Shown in pieces: positions 1 to 8,303 of a stretch of DNA of 64,000 nucleotides. The number at the start of each line of letters is the position of its first letter. Position 1 is the first letter of the stretch. This DNA comes from B30-G6 sp963701385. GTDB lineage: Bacteria; Desulfobacterota; Desulfobacteria; Desulfobacterales; B30-G6. Position numbers and translations under genes: made by a program. The stretch spans positions 124,001 to 188,000 of the forward strand of contig CAVOZW010000001.1 of the NCBI GenBank assembly GCA_963701385.1. The letters are read 5' to 3'. Under the pieces are notes generated by a model, which saw nothing but the letters and a program-made list of their open reading frames with translations, was not told where the DNA came from and did no database searches.

Positions 1-1089
1 CATCGTGTCACCATTGGTGAGGAACATGTTGCTGCCTGTGGCCACGGTGGAAGTTCTCTTGTAGGTTTTATACTTATCCGTACCTTTCACTACCGGCACA
101 CCGGCAGCCGCCGCTTTCTCGGCCCAGATCCATCCGGTACAGTGGTTGCAACCCAGTTTTTGAATCTTGAACGATTTGACACCCTTGATGATGTCGTCAA
201 ACTTGGGATCCCAGGTCTCAAACAAGGTGATGTGTAATCCACCGTAACAGCCGTATGGTTTGTATCCCTGAAAGTTTTTTCTGGCATATGAAAACAGGGA
301 CAGGACACCGGGATGGCAGCAGCCGGTAACCGTAACAATACCTTTGTCCTTGACATTGAAATAGAGCACATTTTCGCCCCTTACCCTCAACAGAATCGGG
401 ACATCAAAGTTTCGGAGCGCCACGCCGGGCATCAAGCGGTAAATTCCATCCCCTTTTTCACCATTGGGATCACAAAGAACCAGTTTCCCCGTATGCGGGT
501 AATCATTCTTGCAAATATGATCCATCGCGCCGGTCTCATTATTCTTTGCTTTGTGATGAGCCTTATCTTTTAGCAGTGCCATGTCTTCCGGATAATAGGT
601 CTTCGGGGCATAGAGGGTAAGATCCTGTTTACGCTTCAAAGTGGATTCAACGCCCCAATAGTGATCCAAATGCCAATGAGACAAAACCCAGAATTCGATT
701 TCATCTTTACTTATCAAAGAAGCAACATCGCTCTTTTCCTCGTAGATATAATCCATCCATTCGTTGTTCCATCCGAAGTCCATCATGAATTTGCGTTCTT
801 CGCCTTCCAGCGTGGTGACCGTTATCAAGGTAGCATAACCACCGGCGTTGTCCCATTCCCAGGGAATCGTGTACTGATTGGTCATGGCCCCACCATAGTC
901 CATGAGGTTCTTCTTAAAAATATCATTGTCAAACCAGCTGGTTTCCGTCAGCACATCGATTTTGAGACTTTTGATTTCTCCGATGTCGAGTTTTTTGGCG
1001 GCTTCGGCTTCTCTCGGGATAACCGCCCCTGCCATGGAAGCGGCTACGCCCGTGGCAGCCATCGATTTAAGGAAAGTTCTTCGTTTCAT
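1..1089 (-). CDS. Exported metallo-beta-lactamase-fold hydrolase (3' part missing)
   Basis: The frame is open from an ATG at 1089 to the window edge (363 codons), so the C-terminus lies outside. A strong ribosome site (AAGGAGG, 5 nt spacing) fixes the start. The N-terminus KRRTFLKSMAATGVAASMAGA is a Tat-type twin-arginine signal, so the product is probably exported folded. Around residue 135 the sequence SHWHLDHYWG is the metal-binding HxHxDH motif of the MBL fold. A second histidine region (TGCCHPG) and a GCNHCTGW stretch follow. The arrangement resembles the large MBL group annotated as 7,8-dihydropterin-6-methyl-4-aminobenzene-phosphate synthase-like, but substrate cannot be told from sequence. 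It lies 45 nt downstream of a small cytochrome c gene on the same strand, and both diverge from a sigma-54 activator that may control them. Confidence 0.75.
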   Translation of the reverse strand, partial: MKRRTFLKSMAATGVAASMAGAVIPREAEAAKKLDIGEIKSLKIDVLTETSWFDNDIFKKNLMDYGGAMTNQYTIPWEWDNAGGYATLITVTTLEGEERKFMMDFGWNNEWMDYIYEEKSDVASLISKDEIEFWVLSHWHLDHYWGVESTLKRKQDLTLYAPKTYYPEDMALLKDKAHHKAKNNETGAMDHICKNDYPHTGKLVLCDPNGEKGDGIYRLMPGVALRNFDVPILLRVRGENVLYFNVKDKGIVTVTGCCHPGVLSLFSYARKNFQGYKPYGCYGGLHITLFETWDPKFDDIIKGVKSFKIQKLGCNHCTGWIWAEKAAAAGVPVVKGTDKYKTYKRTSTVATGSNMFLTNGDTM

Positions 1090-1133
1090 GTTTCCTCCTT
1101 ATTGAATTATTGGATATTTATGCGCTCTTTTTT

Positions 1134-1469
1134 TCAGCCTGCTTCTCTTTCCATGCCCTTTCTAAGATCGTAAAGCAGATCGATAATGATATCTGCTTCA
1201 CCGGTTGTCAGGTCCATGCCGTATCCATGCATGACGTTGACCACAAGATGCCAGTCATCCCGCGTTCGACCAGGTTTTTCGGGGTCTGCCACCGAATCAT
1301 GACATCCCAGGCATTTATTTGCATACAGTGCAAATGCTTTTTGATGGTCCATGCTTTTCTGGCTTTGCATCGCCATGCCCTGACTGACCAGAACATACAT
1401 GCCTCCCAGCATTAACAGGGCGCAGAGCCACACTGTTGAAATCCGACACCACCTATTCTTTTCCTTCAT
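1134..1469 (-). CDS. Small monohaem cytochrome c
   Basis: A 111-residue protein with one N-terminal hydrophobic segment (about residues 11-33) that acts as signal or anchor, followed by a single haem-c motif CLGCH near residue 54. A possible distal Met is present in the C-terminal half (VMHGYGMDLT). An AAAGGAGG ribosome site lies close upstream of the ATG. The size and single CxxCH fit a periplasmic or membrane-tethered class I-like electron carrier. It precedes the exported MBL-fold enzyme on the same strand and may pass electrons to or from it, but that pairing is inferred from position only. Confidence 0.8.
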   Translation of the reverse strand: MKEKNRWCRISTVWLCALLMLGGMYVLVSQGMAMQSQKSMDHQKAFALYANKCLGCHDSVADPEKPGRTRDDWHLVVNVMHGYGMDLTTGEADIIIDLLYDLRKGMEREAG

Positions 1470-1633
1470 GCTTCAACCTCCTTTCCCTATTTTTGGGGAT
1501 ATTAACGGTCAGGAACCCAATACAGCCAGGGCGAAAAGTGCCCCGGTTGATAGGTATAGAGCAAAGAGTGTACCAGAATGACAATTGATCCAGATGTTTT
1601 CATAAGCTATAAAAATTAAATAACATTTATTGT

Positions 1634-1663
1634 TTGACAATTATTCTTTGGCAATGTTCTAAT
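1634..1663 (+). promoter_or_regulatory. Candidate sigma-70 promoter for the PAS/sigma-54 regulator
   Basis: TTGACA at 1634-1639 and TCTAAT at 1658-1663, separated by 18 nt. It points toward the regulator that starts at 1778 and lies in an AT-rich stretch within the 308-nt divergent intergenic region. No convincing -24/-12 element facing the cytochrome/MBL genes was found in that region. Confidence 0.45.
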
Positions 1664-1777
1664 GTGAAAAAGGAACCATTTGAACCGGTTTCTCTCGACA
1701 CGATGAAACAATTTGCACCCTCAATCCATTTGGTGTATGACGGGCTAGAACGCGACCTTGTCGCTTCTTAAACAACG

Positions 1778-3127
1778 ATGGTGGCAGCTATGCTCAATCC
1801 TGAGAAACCCTTCCCTCGGCTGTATCAAGTCATTCTGGATTCTATTGGAGACGGCGTCTACACCGTCGATCTGGATTGGCGGGTGACATCCTTTAACAAA
1901 GCAGCAGAGATCATCACCGGCATCAAACGCAAGGAGGCCATTGGTCAGGCCTGTTTTGAAGTGTTGCGCAGCAATATGTGCGAAGGCCATTGCCTTTTAA
2001 AAAGGGTTATGGAAGCCCGGCAAACGGTTCCAAACCAACCCCTCTATATCATTCGGGCCGACAAGAAACGGATTCCCATCAACGTGACAACGGCGATTTT
2101 GAAAGATACAAACCATCAGATGATCGGCGGCGTCATGACTTTCCGGGATTTGACCCATATCACCAAGCTACAGAAGGAACTTAAAAAGCAACAGACCTTC
2201 GAAGATATTGTTAGTAAAAATAATAAGATGATTGATATTTTTGGCATTCTTCCCCAAATTGCCCAGAGTACCAGCACCGTGCTGATTGAAGGTGAGAGCG
2301 GCACCGGCAAGGAACTTTTTGCCCGGGCGATTCACCATAACAGTACCAAAGCATCGGGTCCCTTTGTGGCCGTCAACTGCGGCGCTCTTCCAGACACCCT
2401 GATAGAGTCCGAGCTTTTCGGGTACAAGGCCGGGGCCTTTACAGATGCCAAAAGAGACAAACCCGGACGGTTTGACCAGGCGCAAGGGGGCACGATACTG
2501 CTGGATGAAATCGGAGACATCTCGCCTTCGGTACAGACCAAGCTTTTGGGGGTTCTGGAGAGAAGGGAATATGAGCCGTTGGGTGCCGCCAAACCGATCA
2601 AGCTCAACACGCGCATCATTGCAGCGACCCACCGGCACCTGCATCAACTGTCACTCGACGGACGTTTTCGTGAAGATCTTTTCTATCGAATCAATGTGGT
2701 TCGTTTACAAATCCCGCCATTGAGAGACCGCAAGGAGGATATTCCCCTGCTGACCCATCATTTCATTGAACGTTTCAACAGCATCATGGGTCGATCACTG
2801 ACCGGCATATCTCGAGATGCGCTGGCCATCCTCATGCTCCATGACTGGCCGGGAAATGTCAGAGAGCTTGAAAACGCGGTGGAGCACGCATTTGTCATGT
2901 GCCGTGCTGATATGATCAGCCCGGAATGTTTTCCCTCCCGAATCCGTCCCAAAGACAGTTCTGTCGGAATGACATCCGGCTTGACATTGCGAGCGTGCGA
3001 AAAACAGGCTATTTTGCAGACATTGGAACGAAATCAGTGGAAAAAAATGAAGACTGCCAGAGAGCTCGGCATCGATAAAAATACCTTGAGACGCAAGATT
3101 ATCCGACACGGGCTCGTTGAATCGTAG
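1778..3127 (+). CDS. PAS-AAA+-Fis sigma-54-dependent transcriptional activator
   Basis: About 449 residues. Residues 10-130 form a PAS domain that contains a cysteine group (C..., then MCEGHC) near position 64. The central AAA+ domain carries the Walker A motif GESGTGKE, the sigma-54 contact loop GAFTDA and a Walker B region TILLDEIGD. The C-terminus ends in a Fis-type helix-turn-helix (TARELGIDKNTLRRKI). This is the classical bacterial enhancer-binding protein layout with a sensor PAS in place of a receiver, so it responds to a signal directly. The start is uncertain: ATG at 1778 has no good ribosome site, while the internal ATG at 1790 has GGTGG at a fair distance. It is divergent from the cytochrome and MBL-fold genes, which are the likely targets. 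Confidence 0.88.
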   Translation: MVAAMLNPEKPFPRLYQVILDSIGDGVYTVDLDWRVTSFNKAAEIITGIKRKEAIGQACFEVLRSNMCEGHCLLKRVMEARQTVPNQPLYIIRADKKRIPINVTTAILKDTNHQMIGGVMTFRDLTHITKLQKELKKQQTFEDIVSKNNKMIDIFGILPQIAQSTSTVLIEGESGTGKELFARAIHHNSTKASGPFVAVNCGALPDTLIESELFGYKAGAFTDAKRDKPGRFDQAQGGTILLDEIGDISPSVQTKLLGVLERREYEPLGAAKPIKLNTRIIAATHRHLHQLSLDGRFREDLFYRINVVRLQIPPLRDRKEDIPLLTHHFIERFNSIMGRSLTGISRDALAILMLHDWPGNVRELENAVEHAFVMCRADMISPECFPSRIRPKDSSVGMTSGLTLRACEKQAILQTLERNQWKKMKTARELGIDKNTLRRKIIRHGLVES

Positions 3128-3177
3128 AACACGCACCATTAGATCAAACGTTTCTTAAGACCTCTCAGCAACCGCCC

Positions 3178-3224
3178 AAATAGGGGATGCAGATCTCTCA
3201 CCAAGCGATGGGAGATACCTATTT
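3178..3224 (+). promoter_or_regulatory. Hairpin in the mgtE leader
   Basis: Arms AAATAGG (3178-3184) and CCTATTT (3218-3224) enclose a second pairing ATCTC/GAGAT. It lies 25 nt before the mgtE start. It could affect translation or be an intrinsic feature of the leader. It does not match what I know of the M-box magnesium riboswitch, so no ligand is proposed. Confidence 0.3.
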
Positions 3225-3248
3225 CGCCCGTAATTGAGGAGATTCTCC

Positions 3249-4613
3249 ATGAGTGCTTTATCACCCCCATCGGATACGCTCAGTGATTCGATTGCCTCAG
3301 GAAACAGTGTCGAACTGACAACCTATATCGATGCCCTCAGCCCGCAAGACACGGCTCGGGCCATCTCTCGATTGACTGAGGAAGAACAGCTTCGCCTCTT
3401 CAGCCTCCTCAGTCCCGAGGATGCCGCCGATGTGATCGAGGACATCCCGGAAGTTCAGGCGGCAGATCTGGTGGAGGATATGCCATCGGAGCGGGCAGCA
3501 GCCATCATGGAGGAATTGAGCAGCGATCACCTGGTGGACGTCCTGGGAAAAATAGATGGGGATGCCAGCCAGGCAATTCTGGCAAAAATGGATCGCGAAG
3601 ACGCCAAGGACGCACGAATGATGCTGGCTTACGCGCAGGATTGCGCCGGCGGACTCATGATTTCCGAGTTTCTTGTCTATTCAATAGACCATACGATTCA
3701 GGATGTACTCGATGACCTGCAGGCCAAGCGAAGCAAGTACAAGGACTACCATGTCCAATATTTTTATGTCGTGGATCGGGAAAAAAAACTGGCAGGTGTG
3801 CTTCGCCTGCACGACCTGCTTTTTCCTGATCAGCAGACCCGTCTTGCCCAGGTAATGATCTCTGCGCCGCTCAGTGTCTCGGACAAGGCGTCCCTCAGGG
3901 AACTGGAGACGTTTTTCGAGCAACATCGTCTGTTCGGGGTGCCGGTTGTAGACGATGCGCGACGGCTGGTGGGTGTGGTGCTGCCGGCGGCCATCGAGGA
4001 GGCGGTCAATAAACGCAAGACCAAGACATTTCTGCGGTTGAGCGGTATTATCGGCGGCGAGGAGTTCCGAACCATGCCCTTGATTACCCGTTCCGGCCGC
4101 CGTTTGTCCTGGCTGAGCATGAATATTGTTCTCAACATCATCGCCGCCAGCGTCATCGCCATGTATCAGGACACCCTTGCCGCCGTCATTACCCTGGCGG
4201 TTTTTCTGCCCATGGTCAGCGACATGAGCGGTTGTTCAGGCAACCAGGCCGTGGCGGTTTCAATGCGTGAGCTGTCACTTGGACTGGTCAGACCGGGAGA
4301 GCTGCTTTGGGTTCTGGTAAAGGAAACCAAAATCGGCATCATCAACGGCCTGGTGCTGGGCCTCCTGCTGGGTGGGGTTGCCTTTGTCTGGAAGGGAAAC
4401 CCATGGCTCGGTCTTGTGGTGGGAGGTGCGTTGGCAACCAACACGCTGGTTTCCGTCATGCTGGGCGGGATGCTGCCGCTCATGCTCAAGCGCTTCAAAC
4501 TGGATCCGGCCCTGGTGTCGAGCCCGCTGCTGACCACGGTCACGGACATGTGCGGCTTCTTTTTTGTTTTGAGTTTTGCCGCGGCAGTGCTGCCAAGGCT
4601 GGGCGGCCTCTAG
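3249..4613 (+). CDS. mgtE: MgtE-family magnesium transporter
   Basis: A 454-residue protein counted from the ATG at 3249, which has AGGAG at 7 nt; an in-frame TTG 15 nt upstream is less likely. The N-terminal half (about 20-125) is the superhelical MgtE N domain with repeated E-E-L/A-A-D helices. Two CBS domains follow (about 130-255), and the C-terminal 180 residues form five hydrophobic segments. The transporter signature region PMVSDMSGCSGNQA replaces the more usual GGNxGxQ form but keeps the asparagine and glutamine. The family imports Mg2+ down its gradient and closes when Mg2+ binds the N and CBS domains. It is convergent with the phosphatase gene, 30 nt away. Confidence 0.92.
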   Translation: MSALSPPSDTLSDSIASGNSVELTTYIDALSPQDTARAISRLTEEEQLRLFSLLSPEDAADVIEDIPEVQAADLVEDMPSERAAAIMEELSSDHLVDVLGKIDGDASQAILAKMDREDAKDARMMLAYAQDCAGGLMISEFLVYSIDHTIQDVLDDLQAKRSKYKDYHVQYFYVVDREKKLAGVLRLHDLLFPDQQTRLAQVMISAPLSVSDKASLRELETFFEQHRLFGVPVVDDARRLVGVVLPAAIEEAVNKRKTKTFLRLSGIIGGEEFRTMPLITRSGRRLSWLSMNIVLNIIAASVIAMYQDTLAAVITLAVFLPMVSDMSGCSGNQAVAVSMRELSLGLVRPGELLWVLVKETKIGIINGLVLGLLLGGVAFVWKGNPWLGLVVGGALATNTLVSVMLGGMLPLMLKRFKLDPALVSSPLLTTVTDMCGFFFVLSFAAAVLPRLGGL

Positions 4614-4643
4614 CGCAGGGAACCATCCGGAATATTTCCTCCG

Positions 4644-6350
4644 TTATAATAAATGGTTATGGTTGTGCTGCACCACCAGCATGGTGATATCGTCGTGTTG
4701 GGGGGCCAGATTGATAAAGGCCAACAGGTTGGATTGAATTTGTTTGAGAAGCTGACTGGCCGTCACGTCAGGCGCATCAATCAAGGCATTTAATCGTCCC
4801 CTTGTGTAGAGTTCATCTTTTGACGAGCGCGCCTCTGTCAAACCATCCGTGTAACCCATCAGGATATCGCCCGGATCCAGGCAAATCTGTCGAACACCAA
4901 AATGCATGTCAGGCATCATGCCCACCGCCGGTCCTGTGGGTTTGAGATGCCCCTTGACCTTTCCGCCCCCAAGATGCTGAAGGGGTTCGTGCCCCCCGTT
5001 GACATAATACAGCCTGCCCGAAGCAGGTTCCAGGACACCAAAAAAAATCGTCGCGAACATACCCTCGTCCCCATGAATGCGGGCAATATACTCATTGGTC
5101 AGGGAAACTGCCTGCAGGCAGGCGCGTGCGTCTTCACGGGTGTTTTCCGTCGATTGCGATGGAGACGATGCCCTGTCTTGCGGGTCGACAACGGGTTCTT
5201 GCCGGAACCCCTTTTGGGTTGAAAAGACCCGGATAAGGCTGCGGAACAGCGCCATATAAAGGGCGGATCCCACCCCCTTGTCACAGACATCACCAATGAC
5301 CAGACCCAGGTATCCACCCTGGAGCGTGAAAACATCGTAGAAGTCCCCGGACACCTTTCCGGCCGGCTGAAACCAGGTGGCGATCTCCCAATTGGGTAGT
5401 TCCGGAATAAAACTGGGTAAAAATTCCCTCTGGATCTCCTGGCCTTTCTGCAGCTCGAATTCGATCCGTTTGATGCGGTCCCACTCCCGTAATTCCCCTA
5501 TCATGATGTTGACATCGGCTGCCAGTTGACCAATTTCGTCTTTCGTTGTCACTGTAACCTCATGCGTCAGATCTCCTTTGGCGACGTTGGATACGGTTTG
5601 CGACAGTTTTTCAATGGGTCGGGCGATCTTGCGCACGAAAATGTGTGCCAAGAGACGGGAAACGATCATAGCGATGAAAAAAAACAACAGAAATAGCTTG
5701 AACTGGTTCCGAATCAATCCGGTAAATTTCTCCCCGTCCAGTTCGATCCCGATAAAATAGCGGCTCGCATCGTTTTCACCCGTTAGATTGACAAACATGG
5801 TCACCGTGCCGCCAGCCTTGACGAGCTTCACCTGCATCCGGTTGAATCGCCGGTGATGAAGATCTTCCAATTTCTGTAAGGATGGGTTGTGGGCAGGGGC
5901 CTCCTGCAGTACATCATTGTCATGAAAATAGATTCGAGTCCAGACAGGCCCGACAGGGGCTCGCCGGTAAAAGGCGACATCCGACACACCGTAATAGGCA
6001 GATGAGAGGCTTGATAAGAGTCCCAAAATCCTGTAGATCTCGGGTTGTGGTTTGCCCACGTGTTTCAACAGGTAGTCAGCTTCGGAAATATCCTTGAGCT
6101 GGGAAAATCGTTCCTGAATAACGGAACCGGCTGAATTGAGAAACGTTCTTCTGGCAGCAACCATGTAAAAAAAAGTGCTGAACAAAAAAATGATCAACCC
6201 GAAAAGGAGAAAATAGAGTGTAATCCGACGGGCAATGCTTGGCTTCCAGAAACAGAAAAAGGAAGTGATGTGCGCGATGGATTCCTGGATTGCTATACGC
6301 CCCAATGCCTGTATTGAAAAGGGATTCGATGATTTCACCCCGTTGCTCAT
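4644..6350 (-). CDS. Membrane sensor with HAMP and SpoIIE-type PP2C phosphatase
   Basis: About 568 residues from the ATG at 6350 (TAGGAG 8 nt upstream); an in-frame TTG at 6380 lacks a ribosome site. A first membrane helix (FFLFGLIIFLFSTFFY, about 50) and a second (LFLLFFFIAMIVSRLLA, about 240) bracket an extracytoplasmic sensor region. A HAMP linker and short coiled coil follow. The C-terminal third is a PP2C serine phosphatase of the SpoIIE/RsbU type, with metal-site aspartates in GDFYDVF, GDVCDKG and the late GYTDGLTEA segment. Such proteins dephosphorylate anti-sigma-factor antagonists, but no antagonist or anti-sigma kinase gene is next to it. It is 37 nt downstream of the FGGY kinase gene and probably cotranscribed. 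Confidence 0.85.
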   Translation of the reverse strand: MSNGVKSSNPFSIQALGRIAIQESIAHITSFFCFWKPSIARRITLYFLLFGLIIFLFSTFFYMVAARRTFLNSAGSVIQERFSQLKDISEADYLLKHVGKPQPEIYRILGLLSSLSSAYYGVSDVAFYRRAPVGPVWTRIYFHDNDVLQEAPAHNPSLQKLEDLHHRRFNRMQVKLVKAGGTVTMFVNLTGENDASRYFIGIELDGEKFTGLIRNQFKLFLLFFFIAMIVSRLLAHIFVRKIARPIEKLSQTVSNVAKGDLTHEVTVTTKDEIGQLAADVNIMIGELREWDRIKRIEFELQKGQEIQREFLPSFIPELPNWEIATWFQPAGKVSGDFYDVFTLQGGYLGLVIGDVCDKGVGSALYMALFRSLIRVFSTQKGFRQEPVVDPQDRASSPSQSTENTREDARACLQAVSLTNEYIARIHGDEGMFATIFFGVLEPASGRLYYVNGGHEPLQHLGGGKVKGHLKPTGPAVGMMPDMHFGVRQICLDPGDILMGYTDGLTEARSSKDELYTRGRLNALIDAPDVTASQLLKQIQSNLLAFINLAPQHDDITMLVVQHNHNHLL

Positions 6351-6386
6351 GCTATTTTCTCCTAAACTATTTTTGATCAAATAAGG

Positions 6387-7979
6387 TCAGGTATTGAGCC
6401 GCTTGAACAGCCGTCGGTTGTATCGATAGAAGGCCAGGAAGTCTTTGAACCGTTCAACATATAATTGATGGTTGTGCGGGTTTGGCTCGAAAGTGTGTTC
6501 AAAACGGACATAGCGGGGTATCTCCTCAAACGTAAGATATCCCAGCGCCACCGCTGCTAAAAAAGCCGAGCCCCGGACATTGGTTTGAATCGGGTCTTTG
6601 ACTTGTTTGATGGTCCGATTGAGTACATCTGCGTGAATCTGGCACCAGATATCGGATTGAGCGCCCCCACCTACCATGTGAATTTGAGAGGTCTTTTGTT
6701 TCATGAACTTTTCGACATAGTTCAATGACCATTTATGATTCAGCGCCACCCCTTCAAAAAAAGCCCTGACGATCTCCTCGCGGGTCGTTTTCAAAGACAT
6801 GTTGAACAGGCATGCCCGCAATGTATTGTCTTCCACCGGCGTCCGTTCCCCGTTCAGCCACGGTGTGAACAGCACCTTATTGCAACCGGCCGGCACACGC
6901 GCCGCCATACGGTCGAAAACCTTGTATATGTCCGCTACCGCCGCTTCTTTCAGCAGCTCATCCTTGTGGTACAGGATATTCTCTTTCAAAAAGGTCAGGC
7001 TGGCCCCGGCTGTCTCCTGTTCGTTGCAAATCAAATAGCGCCCCGGAATAGCCGAAGGCAGGGAAGCAATCCCGTGCAAAACATCCGTTTTCTTGAATGC
7101 CACATGGGCCGATATCCACGATGAAGTGCCAATATACAGATGCGTCTCGAAGTCATTGACAGCACCCGATCCTATGGCGGCAGCCATGAGATCGGGTGAA
7201 CCGCTGATGACGGGCACACCTTCCTGCAAGCCGAGGGTTTGTGCGACCTCGGGTTTAACCGGTCCCAGAATATGATTTGCCGGGACAAGTTCCGGCAGTT
7301 TCGAACCGTCGAGAGAACTCATGCGCAAAAGTTTTTCGTGGTATCGAATGTGCTGGATATCCCGGTTGTCCGTAACCCAGTGGCAGGTGATGGAGTCCAC
7401 GGATGTCGTTATTCTGCCGGTCAGCCTCAGGTTGATATAATCCTTGGGTTCCAGGAATTTATAGGTGTGACGGTAGATGTCCGGAAATTCGTGCTCGATG
7501 AAGGGAATATGCCCGGACGGGTCTTTTCCCGACAGCGGTGGCGCCCCGCCGGTCAATCTGATCCAGTGCATCAATTTGAGCGGGTCATAACCGGCCACCC
7601 TGATCGGACCCCCCACGTGTTTTCTAACATAGGGCGCCCCCCGGGAATCCATCCAGATGACGGCGTTCATCAAGTGCTTCCCGTCTCTGTCCACCGGAAC
7701 CGTACCGACCCATTGGGTCGAACAGTTGATAGCAACAATACGATTTACCGGCACCAGCGCCCTTGCCAGCAGGCGTTTCGATGTGCTGACGATCGCCCGC
7801 CACCAGTCGTCCGGGTTCTGCTCGGCAGCGCCCCCTTCCATCAGGTGCAGGGGGACGGGTTCGAATTCAAACCCAACGACCTCACCGTAGATAGAGACAA
7901 GTGCGGTTTTGCTCCCAGACGTTCCAAGATCGATTGACAGGACATAAGGATGATCAGAACCCTTTTTTTCAATTCCCAT
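6387..7979 (-). CDS. FGGY-family carbohydrate kinase (xylulokinase-like)
   Basis: Around 530 residues. The start is taken as the ATG at 7979, preceded by GGGGAG; an in-frame TTG lies 15 nt upstream. The N-terminal ATP-phosphate loop reads LSIDLGTSGSKTAL, and the second signature region near residue 430 is MVGGGAQSDIWCQI. Both are typical of FGGY kinases, and the nearest familiar group is xylulokinase. The substrate is not determined: the family also includes glycerol, ribulose and fuculose kinases. The neighbour downstream is the SpoIIE-type phosphatase; no sugar transporter or isomerase is adjacent, so the metabolic role is open. Confidence 0.85.
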   Translation of the reverse strand: MGIEKKGSDHPYVLSIDLGTSGSKTALVSIYGEVVGFEFEPVPLHLMEGGAAEQNPDDWWRAIVSTSKRLLARALVPVNRIVAINCSTQWVGTVPVDRDGKHLMNAVIWMDSRGAPYVRKHVGGPIRVAGYDPLKLMHWIRLTGGAPPLSGKDPSGHIPFIEHEFPDIYRHTYKFLEPKDYINLRLTGRITTSVDSITCHWVTDNRDIQHIRYHEKLLRMSSLDGSKLPELVPANHILGPVKPEVAQTLGLQEGVPVISGSPDLMAAAIGSGAVNDFETHLYIGTSSWISAHVAFKKTDVLHGIASLPSAIPGRYLICNEQETAGASLTFLKENILYHKDELLKEAAVADIYKVFDRMAARVPAGCNKVLFTPWLNGERTPVEDNTLRACLFNMSLKTTREEIVRAFFEGVALNHKWSLNYVEKFMKQKTSQIHMVGGGAQSDIWCQIHADVLNRTIKQVKDPIQTNVRGSAFLAAVALGYLTFEEIPRYVRFEHTFEPNPHNHQLYVERFKDFLAFYRYNRRLFKRLNT

Positions 7980-8303
7980 GCTGCTGCTCCCCAATGGTCA
8001 TTTCATCAACGTTCAACAACCGTTCGAACTTGCCACCAGGCCTTGCCAAGGATCACCCATTAGGCCTCATTTGGGTAAACCCCACTAGCTGGGTACGCAA
8101 GGTAGGTTGAAACATGATGGCACCTAACTGTCAAGACCATGTTCCTCTTGTAAATCGTCCTTAAAAACGTTACCAGTATAATTTGTGCCGCGATTTTGTC
8201 GGGCGCGGTCTCGTCGCTCTTATGGGTGACAGGTTGTCGGCTTGTTTTGTTGCGGGCTGACAGGTATCTATTCGCAAAAAAACATCATTTGGAGAACCAA
8301 ACT
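7980..8303 (+). other. Intergenic region, no gene seen
   Basis: This 324-nt divergent region holds no convincing reading frame. It contains TATAAT at 8177-8182, 122 nt before the acetyl-CoA transferase start, but the matching -35 position is poor. A TGGCAC-containing stretch at 8119-8124 lacks a good -12 partner, so no sigma-54 promoter is called. Confidence 0.4.

Noticed and set aside
1470..1777. Sigma-54 promoter facing the cytochrome/MBL genes
   Set aside because: A GGCAC-containing minus-strand stretch near 1530-1545 has the wrong spacing to its GC partner (8 instead of 10 nt).
3140..3248. M-box or other magnesium riboswitch before mgtE
   Set aside because: The leader is short and none of the conserved M-box blocks I know was seen; only a plain hairpin is present.
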